64,000 nt of DNA, taken from assembly GCA_009761415.1 (NCBI GenBank), contig QUOL01000011.1, positions 310,001 through 374,000 of the forward strand. The letters are read 5' to 3'. Source of the DNA: Sarcomyxa edulis (lineage: Eukaryota; Basidiomycota; Agaricomycetes; Agaricales; Mycenaceae). Below, piece after piece: positions 35,148 through 47,800 of this stretch. Made by a program: the position numbers and the translations under genes. Within the stretch, counting starts at the first letter, position 1. Every line of letters begins with the position of its first letter. Under the pieces are notes generated by a model that worked only from the letters and a program-made list of their open reading frames with translations, had not been told where the DNA came from and made no database searches.

Positions 35148-35919
35148 CTCGTGATTATTTATGTATTCACTTCGTATGTACTACTTAGCTCTTCTGTAAA
35201 TGAGTCTCTTGCTCTGGCATGCCAACATCAACGCGAGAGATTTCCCATGGTCGAAGTCTAGAAGAATAGATCTAGCTCGGAGAGTGATAATCATTGGATC
35301 ATTAGCCAAAAACATCGCCGGCCTCTTTGGTTCCATAGCGGGGACGGGGTCGATGGGTCTAAGTCAGATCAGGCACACATTACATAATCACTCCATAACA
35401 GGATATTGTCCCGTCTCGGCCGGTTGTAGCCCCAAATATAGCGATATTTTCGGTGATCCGAAACCTCTATATGGTAAGAGCTCCAGGAATCTTCGCAATC
35501 CCTAATTTTTAGGGAGGCCAGAGGGCTTTTCCCGATCTGAAAAAATTAGAGAAAAATGATAGAAGTACATATACCACTGTAAAATTATTATAGAGAAATA
35601 CAAAGACTTAGAGTAGTTTTTGGAAGCACTACAAGCCTGGGGCACACCATTTATTCAATGATTTGTGTCATTTCAAGCAACATGGAGCCAGGAAAAAAAT
35701 AGCATCCAATTTCGGGTACCTGTATCTATTTTATGAGGCCCTAAAATTTACCTCAAGGTTGCTATATACTTCAGAGATATTCAGGCAAGGTATGAAAAAA
35801 CAGATTGAGGAACTTCCTTATTCGGATTCACGTGACCTTTTCTAAGCGAGTTAGACCCATCGACCAGTCCCTCGTTCCATAGTACCAACCCACTTCACGC
35901 ACGGAAAGATGCTATGTAC
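35148..35919. other. Intergenic with an A+T-rich patch; no gene seen
   Basis: About 35515-35830 is clearly richer in A and T than its surroundings, with long A runs and a palindromic TCCCTAATTTTTAGGGA near 35502-35518. No protein is recognisable. It lies directly before the left target-site duplication of the transposon. Confidence 0.4.
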
Positions 35920-35928
35920 GGCGGAATG

Positions 35929-36730
35929 GAGAACGTCCGGGAAATGGGAAGTTTACGGCGCCGTAAACTCGTAAACTCAGAAACTCTGGAAACTCTGGAA
36001 ACTTCGTAAACTCCGGGAAATGCCATTGCCGAGCCGCGTCACTGCGTCACTTCATGTCACGCTTGTATTCACCCTCGTGACTCAAGGCGCGACGCGACGC
36101 GCGTACAATGGCATGGATAGAGGGATCAAAAGTGGATGGATTAGGTTCTATTATACTACTAGATTAGGTACAAGTGAGCCTATATCCGTTATTCCATCGC
36201 ATACGCAAGGCGGGCGGGCATAATGTCCCAACTTGAGTTCCACAATGGACAAACAATGGAGGTCTGGAAGACGGGTGACGGCGGCGCTGTGAGCGGCGGG
36301 CGTGACAGGTGTGATGGCCGTGAGCAAGTATAGTAAGCGTTCTGGCAATGTAGGTAGGTCCAATCAGGGCGGGACAGGCGGCGGGCGGTATGAAATGGTC
36401 GGAAACCCGCGCGGCGCGGTGACGCGATCTGATGTTGACATTGTAGGAGCGCCCGACGTGACAGCGTGATGAGCTTGAGCAGTCATCATAGACGCAGAGA
36501 GCAGGCGCTAATTCCACAATGAGCGAGGGAGGCGGAAGGGAAGGGAGGGGGACAAGGGGGAGGAGGGAGAGATGCCTCGTCACGCTAGCACGGCGGGCAC
36601 GGCGTGACTGAACGTTACTGTGACCGGGGCTTGCCGGCTGGTTTACGAGTTTACGGGCGAGTTTACGGAGTTTATGAGTTTATGGGGATTTTATTGGGTT
36701 TTCGTACACTTCCCATATCCCGTACTTTCT
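35929..36730. mobile_element. Non-autonomous DNA transposon, 802 bp, with 9-bp target-site duplication
   Basis: GGCGGAATG is repeated directly at 35920-35928 and 36731-36739. Immediately inside are imperfect inverted ends: AGAACGTCCGGGAAATGGG with AGTTTACG on the left, against AGAAAGTACGGGATATGGG with AGTGTACG reading inward from the right. Subterminal GTAAACTC-type units on the left (about 35952-36015) face GAGTTTAC units on the right (about 36640-36690). Blocks such as GCGTCACTGCGTCAC on the left are mirrored by GTGACTGAACG on the right, so the inverted region is long but degraded. No transposase is encoded. A 9-bp duplication with long inverted ends suits a Mutator-like element; an 8-bp reading (hAT or KDZ) is possible if one matching base is chance. 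Confidence 0.72.
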
Positions 36731-36739
36731 GGCGGAATG

Positions 36740-37725
36740 AAGCGCGTCAGTCGCGTGACATGCCGAGGTCGGACGCGACTCCTTCCAATTCGGAGCCGTG
36801 ATCACGATGTCGGATGATGACTTCTCTGATGTTGCTCTGATGATCACCTCCTTGATGATCATTTCCTTGTTGTTCGAATGGGGTCCGAATATCACCAGTG
36901 GCACCGGTGAGGATTCTTATCTGACCTGTAGGAGACTAATTCTAGTCTTTACTCTGGCACCGCATTAAGACTCGGCCTTAGACAGAAGTCAGAGCGCTCG
37001 TCGCAACTTCTAGATCAATCAATTGATCACCCTGCGCGGTCCAATGGATTCTGCGTTACTACAGCTCGCATTGTCTTGCAAAGAGCAACTTCGCCACGAG
37101 AGCTTGACCATCTTGTTGCCAAGTATCCCGTGAGCCGGCCCCAGGTCACCGGGGATATAATTAGTCAGCGGATTGCCACGTGGATGGGCTTATTTTTGAA
37201 CGTGGAACGTTCTCTTCCCAGTTGCTTCCCAGTCCGAAGTCAATGGAGATGGAGCACATATCTCCATACCACAAATCCGTATTGCCGGCGTATGGCCGGC
37301 GTGACCGTCTTGTATCAATGAGAACGAAACAAGATGGAGCCCCTGGCGCTGGGAGGTCTTCTGCCTGCCATAAGAGCATAGGAAACTCGCACGTATGAAT
37401 TTGGGTTCATCTCTAGGAATGTAGAATGGGTTCTATAGTCCAGAAGGGGGTACTGATCAGGTCAGTCTTATTGACAGTTCTGTAACTGGTCGAGGAAGCA
37501 GCTCGATGGCCACACAACCACCACTTCGGTTTCAGTCATCGAAATCTGAGCTTCTCTCTCTCAATTTCCATCATTTACATATCTATGTATATCTGCACCC
37601 ATGCCCTGGATGCAATTGATTGATGCACTGAACGACGACTGTTTGTTGTTTGGATTTCGAAGACGCTCACTCTTCACAGCATTGATAAACCACCAGACGA
37701 CGGTAAGTCCTTATATATATAAGCA
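36740..37725. other. Intergenic; no gene seen
   Basis: About 1 kb upstream of the O-methyltransferase. No supported exon on either strand. TTATATATATAA at about 37711-37722 is a likely TATA element for that gene. Confidence 0.4.
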
Positions 37726-39839
37726 ATGGGGTCTTGCTTCTCTAAACTAAACCCAGCATTCGACCCAGCATCTACTTCAAACATGTCTTCTGAATCGCCT
37801 ATCCGACAATTACTCTCCCTCATCACAAAGAACGTCGAGATTCTCGAGAAAGCTTGCGCAGCCAAGGGTACACCTATTCCCAACCTCTATGAGCCTTTCC
37901 ATCCCGCCAGCGAAGCCTTTCGCGCAGACCCTGTAGCTGGAGAGGCAGCCAATATCATTTGCGCTGCTGCTTTACAATTCGAGGCCATCTTGGGCCCGCC
38001 CCAGGTCTCCCTATACCATATGGTTGGAGGAGTACGTACCCTACATAAACCTATACAGTTATTTCTTATGAATCTAACTCTTCGTCGTAGCATTTTAAAT
38101 CTGCTGCTATACGCGCCTGCCTCGAATCCAGTGTCACGGAGATCCTTCGTGAAGCCGGTCCCCAAGTGAGTCTGCGTCCCCAACCCAAGCCGTTGACGGG
38201 TTACATTGAACTTCAAACTGTAGGGTCTTCATGCCGATGAGATTGCTGCCAAGAATGGCCAGGATCCCAAAAAATTAGGTGCGTGCAAGGATTTTGGGTC
38301 CACTAAAACCTTTCCTTCCCTTCCATTAATGCTGATGATCATCTTGTGTGTTCAGCTCGCTTCCTGCGTTATCTTGCCACCCATCACGTTTATCGGGAAG
38401 TCAAGCCGGACGTCTTTGCCAATACGCGTATCTCGAGTATGTTGGACACCTTGAAACCCAGCAAGGACATCATCGCAGAGTAAGTACTCAGGTCCCCCTC
38501 TCTGAACTTATATCGTTCCTTAACATTATTGACGCACGCGTGACCATCTACTTAGTCCCGAACACAAGCATGACAACACTATGGGTCTGGCTGCTTTTGC
38601 GGCGCACCAGTACGTCCGAGTCCTGCTGCCTGCGGCCCTTTTCTCTCTGTGTGCGTGCTGAGTCCTGACCCGCCCCGCCGTAGTCTCGACGAAGCCTTCA
38701 AAGCGTCAGCTTACTCCTGGGAGACTCTCGCGGACCCTAAAACAGCTCATTCGGGCGATCCTAGGGCGTCACCGTTTGCTAGGGCTTTCAAGACTGATCA
38801 GACACTTTGGGAGTTCTACGACCGTCCTGAGCAACGGTACCGCCAACATAGGTTTGGGATCGGTATGCAGGGCGTGCAGGCACTGCAGCCGGCTGATGCT
38901 ATATTGACAGGTTCGTTCCTTCTTTTCTTTGATACGCACTTGACTGGACTGGTGACTGACGTTGCAATCGTATAGCCTACCCCTGGAAAACTCTTCCCCC
39001 GAAATCGGTCATCGTCGACGTCGGAGGCGGTGTCGGGACGTCTTCTCTCCCCATTGCAGCCAACTTCCCCGATTTGAACATCGTGGTCCAGGATCTACCA
39101 GCAGTTGTCGAAGACGGGAAAAAGGTAACTGATCGGTACCCCTCAGTCTGTAGCATCAGCATTAGTTTCCTGACCTTTCATTTCATCGTTTGCAAAGTTA
39201 TGGGCAACCAAGATGCCAGATGCCGTAAAATCGGGTCGAGTGATACTCGAAGGCAAGAATCTATAATCTTTACACTTACACTACTTTTTTTACTTAATTC
39301 AACTTACCAAAACTCTCCATCAGCGCACGACTTCTTCAAACCCCAACCTCAGAAGAACGCAGCTATCTTCCTGATGAAACAAATCATGCACGACTGGTCC
39401 GACGAGTTCTGCGTAAAATTCCTTAGGAACCTACGAGAGGCAGCTACCGCTCAAACGAAACTCCTCCTCGTAGATAGCGTCATGCCGTTCGCGTGCCATG
39501 ACCCAAGCGGGGATAGTGATAAGGGTATCCCAGGGGCTGTTCCTCGTGAAGCTCCCGCTCCGTTGTTGGCGAATTACGGTGCTATCAATGCTATGGGGTA
39601 TAATGCTGATATCGATGTGAGTCTTCGTGTTCATTTGCGCCGTATCCCTTCTCTCTGTCTCTTGTGCTGAACCCCTTTGATAGATGTTCCTTATATTCAA
39701 CTCCCAAGAACGTACCATCCGTCACATCGACAGTCTCCTCCGTAGTACCGGATGGCAGGTCACGATTGTGCACCGCCACGAAGGGGGTGACAGCACTTTC
39801 TTGCAGTCCATTGAGGCTATTCCTATCGGATACAATTGA
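37726..39839 (+). CDS. SAM-dependent O-methyltransferase (plant/fungal type, PF00891-like)
   Basis: Transfers a methyl group to a hydroxyl of a small aromatic or polyketide-like substrate. The N-terminal dimerisation region includes PIRQLLSLITKNVEILEKAC and LHADEIAAKNGQDPKKLARF with YLATHHVYREV. The SAM-binding Gly-rich motif is SVIVDVGGGVGTSSLPIAANF (about 39005-39067), followed by VVQDLPAVVEDGKK. The catalytic region is FLMKQIMHDWSDEFCVKFL, with the catalytic His in MHDWSD (about 39385-39405). It ends SIEAIPIGYN with a stop at 39837-39839. About seven introns. The frame opens at ATG 37726, but a TATA run lies only about 5-15 bases before it, so the in-frame ATG at 37783 (MSSESPIRQ) may be the real start. 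It lies between the two mirror-image cassettes, so the prenyltransferase products are plausible substrates; this is inference. Confidence 0.9.
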
Positions 39840-40325
39840 ATTGAATGGAGTAGTGCGAGTAGTAAGGTGGCGCGGTTAGCTAGGATTGACTTTTGTACGA
39901 TTCTTGAGTATCCTTTGGAAAAAAATCTTGTGTATTTGGATTATTGACGGTCTTGGCTCGGATTGAGCCACATCGGGTTGTCAGCGCTTTATGCCATGGT
40001 GTCAGGTGGTTGGTCGACGTCTATGTGCGGGATCCGATTTGTTCGAAACATCGAGGTCATCCGCCACAAGGCGCCACATTACTATACAGCCAGGGAAACT
40101 CCATTCAGACCGATGGAATTGATTCCCAAATCTAATTGCTGTTCATGGTCAACGGGTCTCGTATACACTTTGATGTGTTTCGTTCGTTTTTCCTAGTACA
40201 GAGAGTGTCATGGCAATCTGACATACGTGACAATAAATATAATTAAAGAACTAATGACATGACATAATAACAATTCGTGAGTGAGTACGATGAACAACCT
40301 CCACAATCCCAAGAATCCGACACAC
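39840..40325. other. Intergenic between convergent OMT and DUF6533-B; no gene seen
   Basis: A convergent 3'-3' spacer. A plus-strand open frame at 39963-40196 has no recognisable domain and no exon context. Confidence 0.4.
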
Positions 40326-42182
40326 TCAACCCCTGTAGCTACCCTTCATATTGCGCAACTCAACGCTATTCTCGTCACGCAGGGTGGCAGAAAAAGCAGA
40401 GCTTCCCAGAGTACTATCTTCATGTCTGTCTTCGAACGTTTTCAGTCCCCACGGAATAGCCGTGATAGAATCCTTGAGACTGGCACGTTTCAGGTTTAGG
40501 GTGATTCGGTTGATCATGATGGAGGATATTCTGTGTTGGAGGAAGAGGATCAGTAAAGTTTGTCAAAAAAAAAAGAAGGTATGTGGCGGGCAACTTACAT
40601 CATCGCAGGTCTGATGAAACGACAAAGGCAGAGTCATCAGCTTTTTGGGTTCGAAACAATGAGCTCTGAAGTGCATATCTTACTCGTTATGTATAAATTT
40701 CAGTCCAGGCTGAGATAGGGTCAAATCAGCCAGCAGATAAGCGTTTTCAGGGTAGGACAACAGAAACTCACGCGTGCATAGATAAGTAGTAAGAGCCAGA
40801 TGAGGTTAGACGAGAACAGGACAAAGAAATACTGCAATTGCTACCAGTCATTACACGAAGTCTTGGCTTTACATGCAGACAAAGGAGCTCACCAAAATTC
40901 CATCATTCCGAATAACTTTAATTATTCGGGTGAGGTAATGCGATCGTGAAGCTCGCATCGTCAGGAGTGTCAAAGACAAGAAGGCCAAAGCATCGAAGGA
41001 AAGGGAAAGACAGAGATATGCTTCGACCCAGGGTTTACTGCGGATGGTGGCAGAGGCAATTCGTATGAGCGTTCGAAACATAGTGACAGATTGAACCTTA
41101 CACAGTGAGCGTAGATATAGAAATGCACACTGTAGAACGAAGTGAAAACCGAGTCGTTTTCGAGAAAGGCTGGACTTACGGTGGTATGGATCGATGCTAG
41201 GAAGAGTTGGTAGCGGAGGTAAATCCGCACGGCGAGAAAGGAGAACAGCAGGTAAGTCCGTTCCTTTGGACGTCTGGGATATGGCATAGATGGCGATTCC
41301 AATTTGCCAAAGTTGAATAGCTCCTGACACAAATAAGACTGCCTTGTGCTTCTTAGCCAGGGCGTAGACACTTGGAAATGCGGAAAGGAGGGTCAGAAGC
41401 TGTATAATGTAGTACGAATTGACCTACCGAAGTGTCAAGAAGATCTCAGCGACAGCCGTAAGAACCATGGTTTCGAACGTTTCCATAAAACCATACCGCG
41501 AACAGCTATCAGTATCCCATCAAATTTACAAGGGTTAGACATCTGTAGTTTGAGCCATGACTGTACTAACACCTGCACGGACAACTAGATAAGCCTGAAA
41601 CGTACGAATCAATTCGGCAGACTTACTTGTGAGGTGAACGACTTGGAAAAATACGCTGTATGGCAGTTAGGAATCGTAGTATGTATAGGATAGCGCGTAT
41701 CAGAGATACGAACCGACTTGAGTGATGACAATCACGTAGAAAGGAAAATACCGGTTCTAGGAAACCAATACTCGTCAGTCGAATCTTCGATGGTCTGAAG
41801 CGGCCATATCTATGCACTTACCACTAGAAAGAGATAGAATACTAGATACAAGATTGTTAGCACCGAGACTTTATCACTTAGCGGACAAGTCACGAGTTGC
41901 GAACCTATTGTTTTCCGTCCTTTCCAAGCATATTCAATTTCGGCGGGTAAGGTCTGAAAATACTCGACCAGCCAAAGCGCGCACACTGCTACCCAGTAAA
42001 GCTTCACCGTTTCAGAAGATTTTGAATAATATTCCTCTTGTGGAGCGAAGGTGTGCATACCTTCATCGCGAAACTGGATCGGTCATTTCACTGATTAGTT
42101 TGTGTGATGGATGGTGTCATACAACTTACAGATCAAAGCCTAACGAGACTATAGAGGCATGCAGAGCGTCTGGACTAGGCAT
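40326..42182 (-). CDS. DUF6533-type multi-pass membrane protein, copy B
   Basis: Mirror-image paralogue of the gene at 33094-35147. The ATG is at 42180-42182 (MPSPDALHASIVSLGFDL). The same 13-nt microexon is at 42061-42073 (FAMK), then LYWVAVCALWLVEYFQTLPA and EIEYAWKGRKTIG. Further exons are NRYFPFYVIVITQ, AYFSKSFTSQ, CSRYGFMETFETMV then LTAVAEIFLTLR, and VYALAKKHKAVLFVSGAI. KPWVEAYLCLSLSFDALAFL, IKVIRNDGIL and the tail MINRITLNLKRASLKDSITA follow, and the gene ends at 40326. Exon plan and splice sites follow copy A throughout, so both copies appear intact. Function is unknown; a sensor or carrier role is open. Confidence 0.75.
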
Positions 42183-43337
42183 ATTCGAAAAGGTCTGACG
42201 GGCGAGGAAGAAGATGGAAGGAAGGAAGCGTTTTGCGTACTTGATTCCAAGACGGATGAGATAAGTAGCGGTTCTGCTCTACATTCGCGCAAAGGATGTG
42301 CCATCGATACGACAGAAACTTGATGCGTCGAATAAATGATTCCACGAGCGCCAATCAGGTTTTCTCAATCACTGTGGTGGTGATTGGGTATAGATGGGTC
42401 TTTCGCCGTTAATCTCCTTCCAAGCATAGCATAGCACGGACTCAGTAGACAATTTGGGATATACACTGAAACGACCGCCAGTTCCGGTAACCTCCTCCCA
42501 ATCGGAGACCTGCCGGCATACGATTCCATTCAAATGCTGAAGCGCTGTGCGCTGGCTGTCGATAGCGACATCGAAACGAAGGATCCAGTTGCACCATTTG
42601 ACGTGACCAAACCAAGTCGATAACAGTGTGGAGTTTCTGAGGAGATTATGCGAGAGATCCAACTGGACAAAGTTTCGAGAGAGAGTTTTGATCGCGTCAC
42701 CGTGGCTGGGCCAGGCTGGCGCCACACGCCGCAAACTATCGTGACGAATATGTGACCGTGACTCAGAACCTCTCCCCAACGTCCACTCAAGTTGCAACTT
42801 GAATGATTCGAATGAATCGAATCTGAAGACATCTGAACCACATTTGCACTTTGCTTCGTCTTTACTTCGAAATTCGGATCCGACTGGGCTTCCTCGTTTT
42901 CGACCTTTTCCTCTCCCCATCCTGGAGTCCCATGCTCACTGACGCATGAGATTTACGTCTCGAAAACTAGCGCACTTCTGATGGACATGGCCTTCTCTGT
43001 GGATTCAGAATTGACTACTCGCTGTTCAGGTTCATCTTGGCTGTTGATGTTGGACTACTTACGGTGATTGGGCACGTGATAATGAGGCGCGCTACTCCAT
43101 TGTGCATGGGTCGAATACGAGATCGGAGGCGCCGTGGGCCAGGTCTCGATGGTGCTATCATCACAAGGCACCCCGGAAGAGACTCCTGATGAGCAGAATG
43201 TCATCGGCACTTCTCGGATTCCGCATGATGGGCGTTGATGGTCGTGATGCAAACATCTACTGGTCTCTACTAGGCTAATCCGTACAATCCAAGAGGAATA
43301 GTCGAAGGGGGAGGTCTTCTTGTTCCTACTCTACGAT
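42183..43337. other. Spacer between divergent DUF6533-B and UbiA-B
   Basis: Contains an uninterrupted 183-codon minus-strand frame (42369-42920; MGRGKGRKRGSPVGS, then LQLEWTLGRGSES, later NFVQLDLSHNLLRNS). It has an ATG start but no recognised domain and no counterpart in the mirror spacer. It may be a small orphan gene or chance. Nothing else was seen. Confidence 0.35.
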
Positions 43338-44665
43338 ATGTCTGAGCCTACAAACCCCCCTACTTCCGTTAGAGAGCGGCTTGTCCTTCTTCCTACGAAG
43401 ACAGAACTTCAGGCATGCTGGGAACTCTGCAGACTTCACAACAACATCGGGTTTTGGGTTGTATGGTTACCGACCGGTGGGCTTTTGCCTTCAACTTGCT
43501 TTCTATTGCTCATACTCAATTGTCTCTAATTCACTCGGCCCAGCGTGGTCATTTATGATGGCATATCATTCTCAGCCTCATATATCCGCAAGCACCTGCA
43601 TCGCGCGCGCAGCGATCTATGTCCCATTATGCTTTGGTATCAAGTCACTTGTCAGTTTAGTCTCTTAGCATCAAAGCTTGTCATCTGATTTTCATTCTTC
43701 AAGATTATGACCATCGATGACTTGCTGGATTATGACATCGATGCTCTTGTGGAACGTACTAAACTTCGACCCATACCTCGGGGTGCCATCTCTCTTCCAC
43801 GCGCTTGGATCTTCTTTATCCTCCAGGTGGTTCTCGGGGCCTTTCTAGCATTAGCCTGCTTGAATCCAACTGCGTAAGCATACACCCATCCTCTTAAACG
43901 ATGCCTTCATTGAAGTGGATTACCATCTATACAGATTGAGTGTTGCTCTTGTGGCATTTCCTCTGTATATTATATATCCCACTTGCAAAGTAATCATATG
44001 CCTTACTTTGTCCGCTTCGGTATCCCTGACTCACCATTCTAAACAGCGTTGGACGAACCTTGCGCCTATCCCACTTGTAAGCTCGTTAATATGTCTCGAC
44101 GACCGTCCATACTAATGTCGAGACCCTAGGGCCTCATGTTCAAAATCGGCATATTCATGGGATGGAGTGAATTGAGCATCGATGGGACTGTCCCATGGGC
44201 AACTTTGGTCCCAGTATATATTGGAGCCTGTTTGTGGACCCTCACGTATGAGACAGTGTATCAACATCAGGTTCGTATTTTTCTCTAGGTAATATCTTTC
44301 ACCGTGCCCCCCTATTCATACCGCCTCCCCGTATCTAGGACAAGGTGGATGACGTCAAAATCGGCTTACATTCACCCGCTCTTCTGCTCAAGAACTACAC
44401 CATTCCTATCTGTACCGTGACTGCTTTCGGTTTCCTTGGTCTACTGACTTATGGAGGCTGGCTGAACGGGCAGGGACCCATGTTCTACGTCAGCGTCGCA
44501 GTAGCTGCCGTCATGTTGTTACCGCCTTTATGGAACACAGACCTCGATAATCCAGAACAATGCAAGAATTTCTTTTTGCGGACACCTAATATCGGCCAGG
44601 TGATCCTCGCAGGATTGGTCCTCGATGGGGTCTCGCACCGAATCGCCAACGGTGTAGCGTTATGA
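43338..44665 (+). CDS. UbiA-type aromatic prenyltransferase, copy B
   Basis: Mirror-image paralogue of the enzyme at 29982-31326. The ATG at 43338 gives MSEPTNPPTSVRERLVLLPT, then ELQACWELCRLHNNIGFWVV and AWSFMMAYHSQP. The first Asp-rich motif is TIDDLLDYDIDALVERTKLR (about 43710-43770), followed by IPRGAISLPRAW. PLYIIYPTCK, RWTNLAPIPL, GLMFKIGIFMGWSELS and WTLTYETVYQHQ then DKVDDVKIGLHSPALLL (second motif) complete the core. The last exon ends ANGVAL with the stop at 44663-44665. By hand count the last 106 residues are about three-quarters identical to copy A. Both catalytic motifs look intact. The aromatic acceptor and prenyl donor are unknown. Confidence 0.85.
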
Positions 44666-44852
44666 ACCCTCTGTCCCCCTTTATCGTTATACTTATATAT
44701 GACAGGGAAACCTGCTCAGTTACATAGTAAACTTAGGTGGTACATAATTCCAAGTGTCAAAACAATAAATTCTGTTCATACAAAGCACAATAGCAAGTGC
44801 GAATACCAATATCGACATAATAACACAACCAGATATCCTACAGATCACCAAC

Positions 44853-47800
44853 CTAAATGAATACTTGCAAAGGATGTCTGTCATACACGTTCTGCCCCTC
44901 GCTCAATTCTCCTAGATCCGGATAGAAGGGGACTAATGAATCCTCAGCACCCAAATACAACGCATTGTATATGCGCCAGTAAACCTCTCGGACCTTCCTC
45001 GCAGGATGGAACAGACCCTGCAGCACGTAACTCAACAGTACACCCGGCCCCAAGGTCACTCTCATCGCCTCAATAGCGTCCATGACGGCACCGATAACGT
45101 GCGGCGACGTTTCGAAGCAATTTGGCCAGACGAGATTCATCAGATGAAGCATAGAATCTTCGCATCCAAGACCTGCAACGCCGAGGGCGAGATGCTTGAC
45201 GATAGTGCTGGCTGTTTGACGATGAACAAGGTCTCGATCGGTAAGCGCGTCTTCGAGCATAGTGACGACGGAATCGCAATAGTATGCGGATTGGGGCCCA
45301 ACGTATTCGAAAACGAAGGACAGGGCCTTCAGACAACCTGTGCGGACGTTCAGCTCCGCAGTCCGATATTCGTTCAGAATTGCTGGTATACATGTGAAAG
45401 CTAGAGCGAAAGAAAGAAAGAACGGTCAGATCCTGTATTCTTGCGGCGGAGAGTGAAAAGAGAACACTCACGTCCACACGTCTCTGCAACAATAGCGATA
45501 GCGACAGTACTACAAACTCGGCTCTGTCGCTCTTGCACTCTCAAGTTCGTTAACAATACCGATAATACATCCTGGGGACCCAAACTCTTGGCAATATAAC
45601 CGAAAGAGTTGACAGCTGCTCGTCGAATTCCCTTCTTGTGCGCTTTTAGCAGATCAAGAAGTTCGAAACAGATACGCATCCATTCTCGAGCAGGGACGAA
45701 TTCGGCACCACGATCGGCTAGAGAGAAGGGGTATGGGAAGTTGAGCACTTTCATCGAAATGTTTCATGAGATGTAGTACTCACCAATACGACCAATCAAA
45801 TTTATAGATGCCTCTTGCACCTTCTCGTGTCTGTTACGAAGAATTGGTGTCATACGCGGCACTAACGAGGAGTAACATATAGTTAGGAGACGATGCTTGC
45901 TCAAACTAAAGATTAACCACTCACAAAGATCTTTAACAGGTGGGTTCATCTGCGTCATACCCACAACATTTGCAATGGCACCTTCGGCAGCAATAATACT
46001 ACCGAGTGTGTCGGGATACTCCTCTCCAAGTTGCTCGAACAGAACCAGTCCTAACTTGCTCAGGAGCTGATCCTCACCACACTGCTTGATAACGATAGCC
46101 AGACGAGTTGTCAAGTCAGCGGCCTGTTGACGAACTTTCGCACTCTTGTTGTTGAGGCGCCAAAGGATCGTGGAGACGATCTGAGTGAGATATGGCTTGA
46201 CTCGGATGCCTGTGATATGAAACACGAAGATCAGTAAGAGCCCAGGAAAAGGGATACAACGTCAAGACTCACCAAGAGCGTTAACAACGGTCCCGAACCC
46301 GTCCAACATGACTTGATCCTCAGTCGTTTGCTCCTGGAACGAATAGATAATACCGTCCACAAGCCTGACCTCGAGTCTCTCGTCAATGTCCGACGCACCA
46401 AGCGTAGCCACAACCTTCGTGATGGTCTCCATAACCATCTTTCTGTACGGCTCCGCTTCATCTTTCAGCTCATTGACTACTCTTCCTACGATCTCCGACA
46501 CACCAGCCTTCTGTGCAAGCTCGACAGTAGTCTCGACGACTTGTCGGTAGTTACGTCGATCAAGCGCCATACGACGAACCCAAAATGCCTTGAAGAAATC
46601 GGGAAGGATGTCTTGCTTGATGTATCCGGGTGTAACACCCTCCGTAGCAGCACACTGTTTAACAACTTTCAATACGATCTTCTTCATCTCTTCGTCCGAC
46701 GTCTGGAACTCTCGGATAAGAATGACCGTGACTTCTTTGGTATAGTATGAAGCGTATTCAGGGTCCATGAGCGGGATGATGAAACCGATAGCCTTTAGGA
46801 AGGCAGCAAGACCTTTGCCACGATGAAGTCGGATGCCCAACCACAAAGGCTTCAGAACGTTATCGAATGACTCGATACCGTACGGAGCCGCTGCTTCAGC
46901 AAGTGCAGCCAATCCCAGAGCCGTCATGGTCCTAACCTTCTGCTGTTCGTCGGACAGACCATGAGCGATACAGTCTACAAGATTGCGTAGATGGGGTAAG
47001 ACGGCACAACCCATCATGATAGCGATTTGCTGGACGATACGAATACCCGTGTGCCGGGCTTGCCACGATTTCTTGGAACGACAAACGGCTTTGAGGAAAG
47101 GGAGGAGGGAGGGGATACCTAGGGCTGATGCGACGACGGAGAAAGCACGAGCAGTAGTGTTACGGACGTATTCGTCGGCGTGGTCGATATCGGGACGCAT
47201 TGTGGAGATCATGTGCGCCAGACCAGCAGCTTTCGAAAGGTTGGAGATGATTTCACGACCTTCGACACGGGCATAGTAATCTTCGTCGATGAGAAGTGGT
47301 TCGATGACGACTAGAATTTTGTGTACATATGGACGGACAAGGTCATCCAGCTTGTAGAGTACACGATCGATGACCTTGACGAGAAGATGCCGTTCTTGGT
47401 CCTCGAGAGTACGCTCCATGAGTAGAGGGAGAATCTTGTCGAAGAGAGGTCCAGCGCCGAATTCACGAGCCTTATCTGTGATTTGTCGTAGAGCAGTTTT
47501 TCGCACAGGTGGAGTTCCGTTCTTGATTTTGAGGAGCAGACGCATGATTTTGCGCTCTTTCATTTCATCGACAGAAAGTTCCGTCTCGTCTTCTTCTTTC
47601 AGGATTTTAGCAAAGTATTGTGCGTCCTCAGCTTTGAAGAATGCTAGGTTTCCGACTCCAGGTATTTCTGTGGGTAATTCGGGGGCAAGACCGGCTGCTG
47701 CTGCTGCCGCCGCCGCGTCCGAGCTCTCCTGAATTTGGAAACCCCCAACCTCAGTGATAGGTGTGGCCATAAGATTACGAGGTGCAACCATAGGAGCGTA

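Noticed and set aside
36164..36583. 139-codon minus-strand frame inside the transposon
   Set aside because: No transposase motif or zinc finger; composition reflects G-rich repeats.
42783..42797. CAAGTTGCAACTTG palindrome, with a similar sequence at 54727-54739
   Set aside because: Only two occurrences noticed, no shared context; likely chance.
45006..45404. Plus-strand frames opposite SF3B1 (also 46313-46750, 47370-47732, 47988-48410)
   Set aside because: All are shadows of the strongly conserved HEAT-repeat coding strand.
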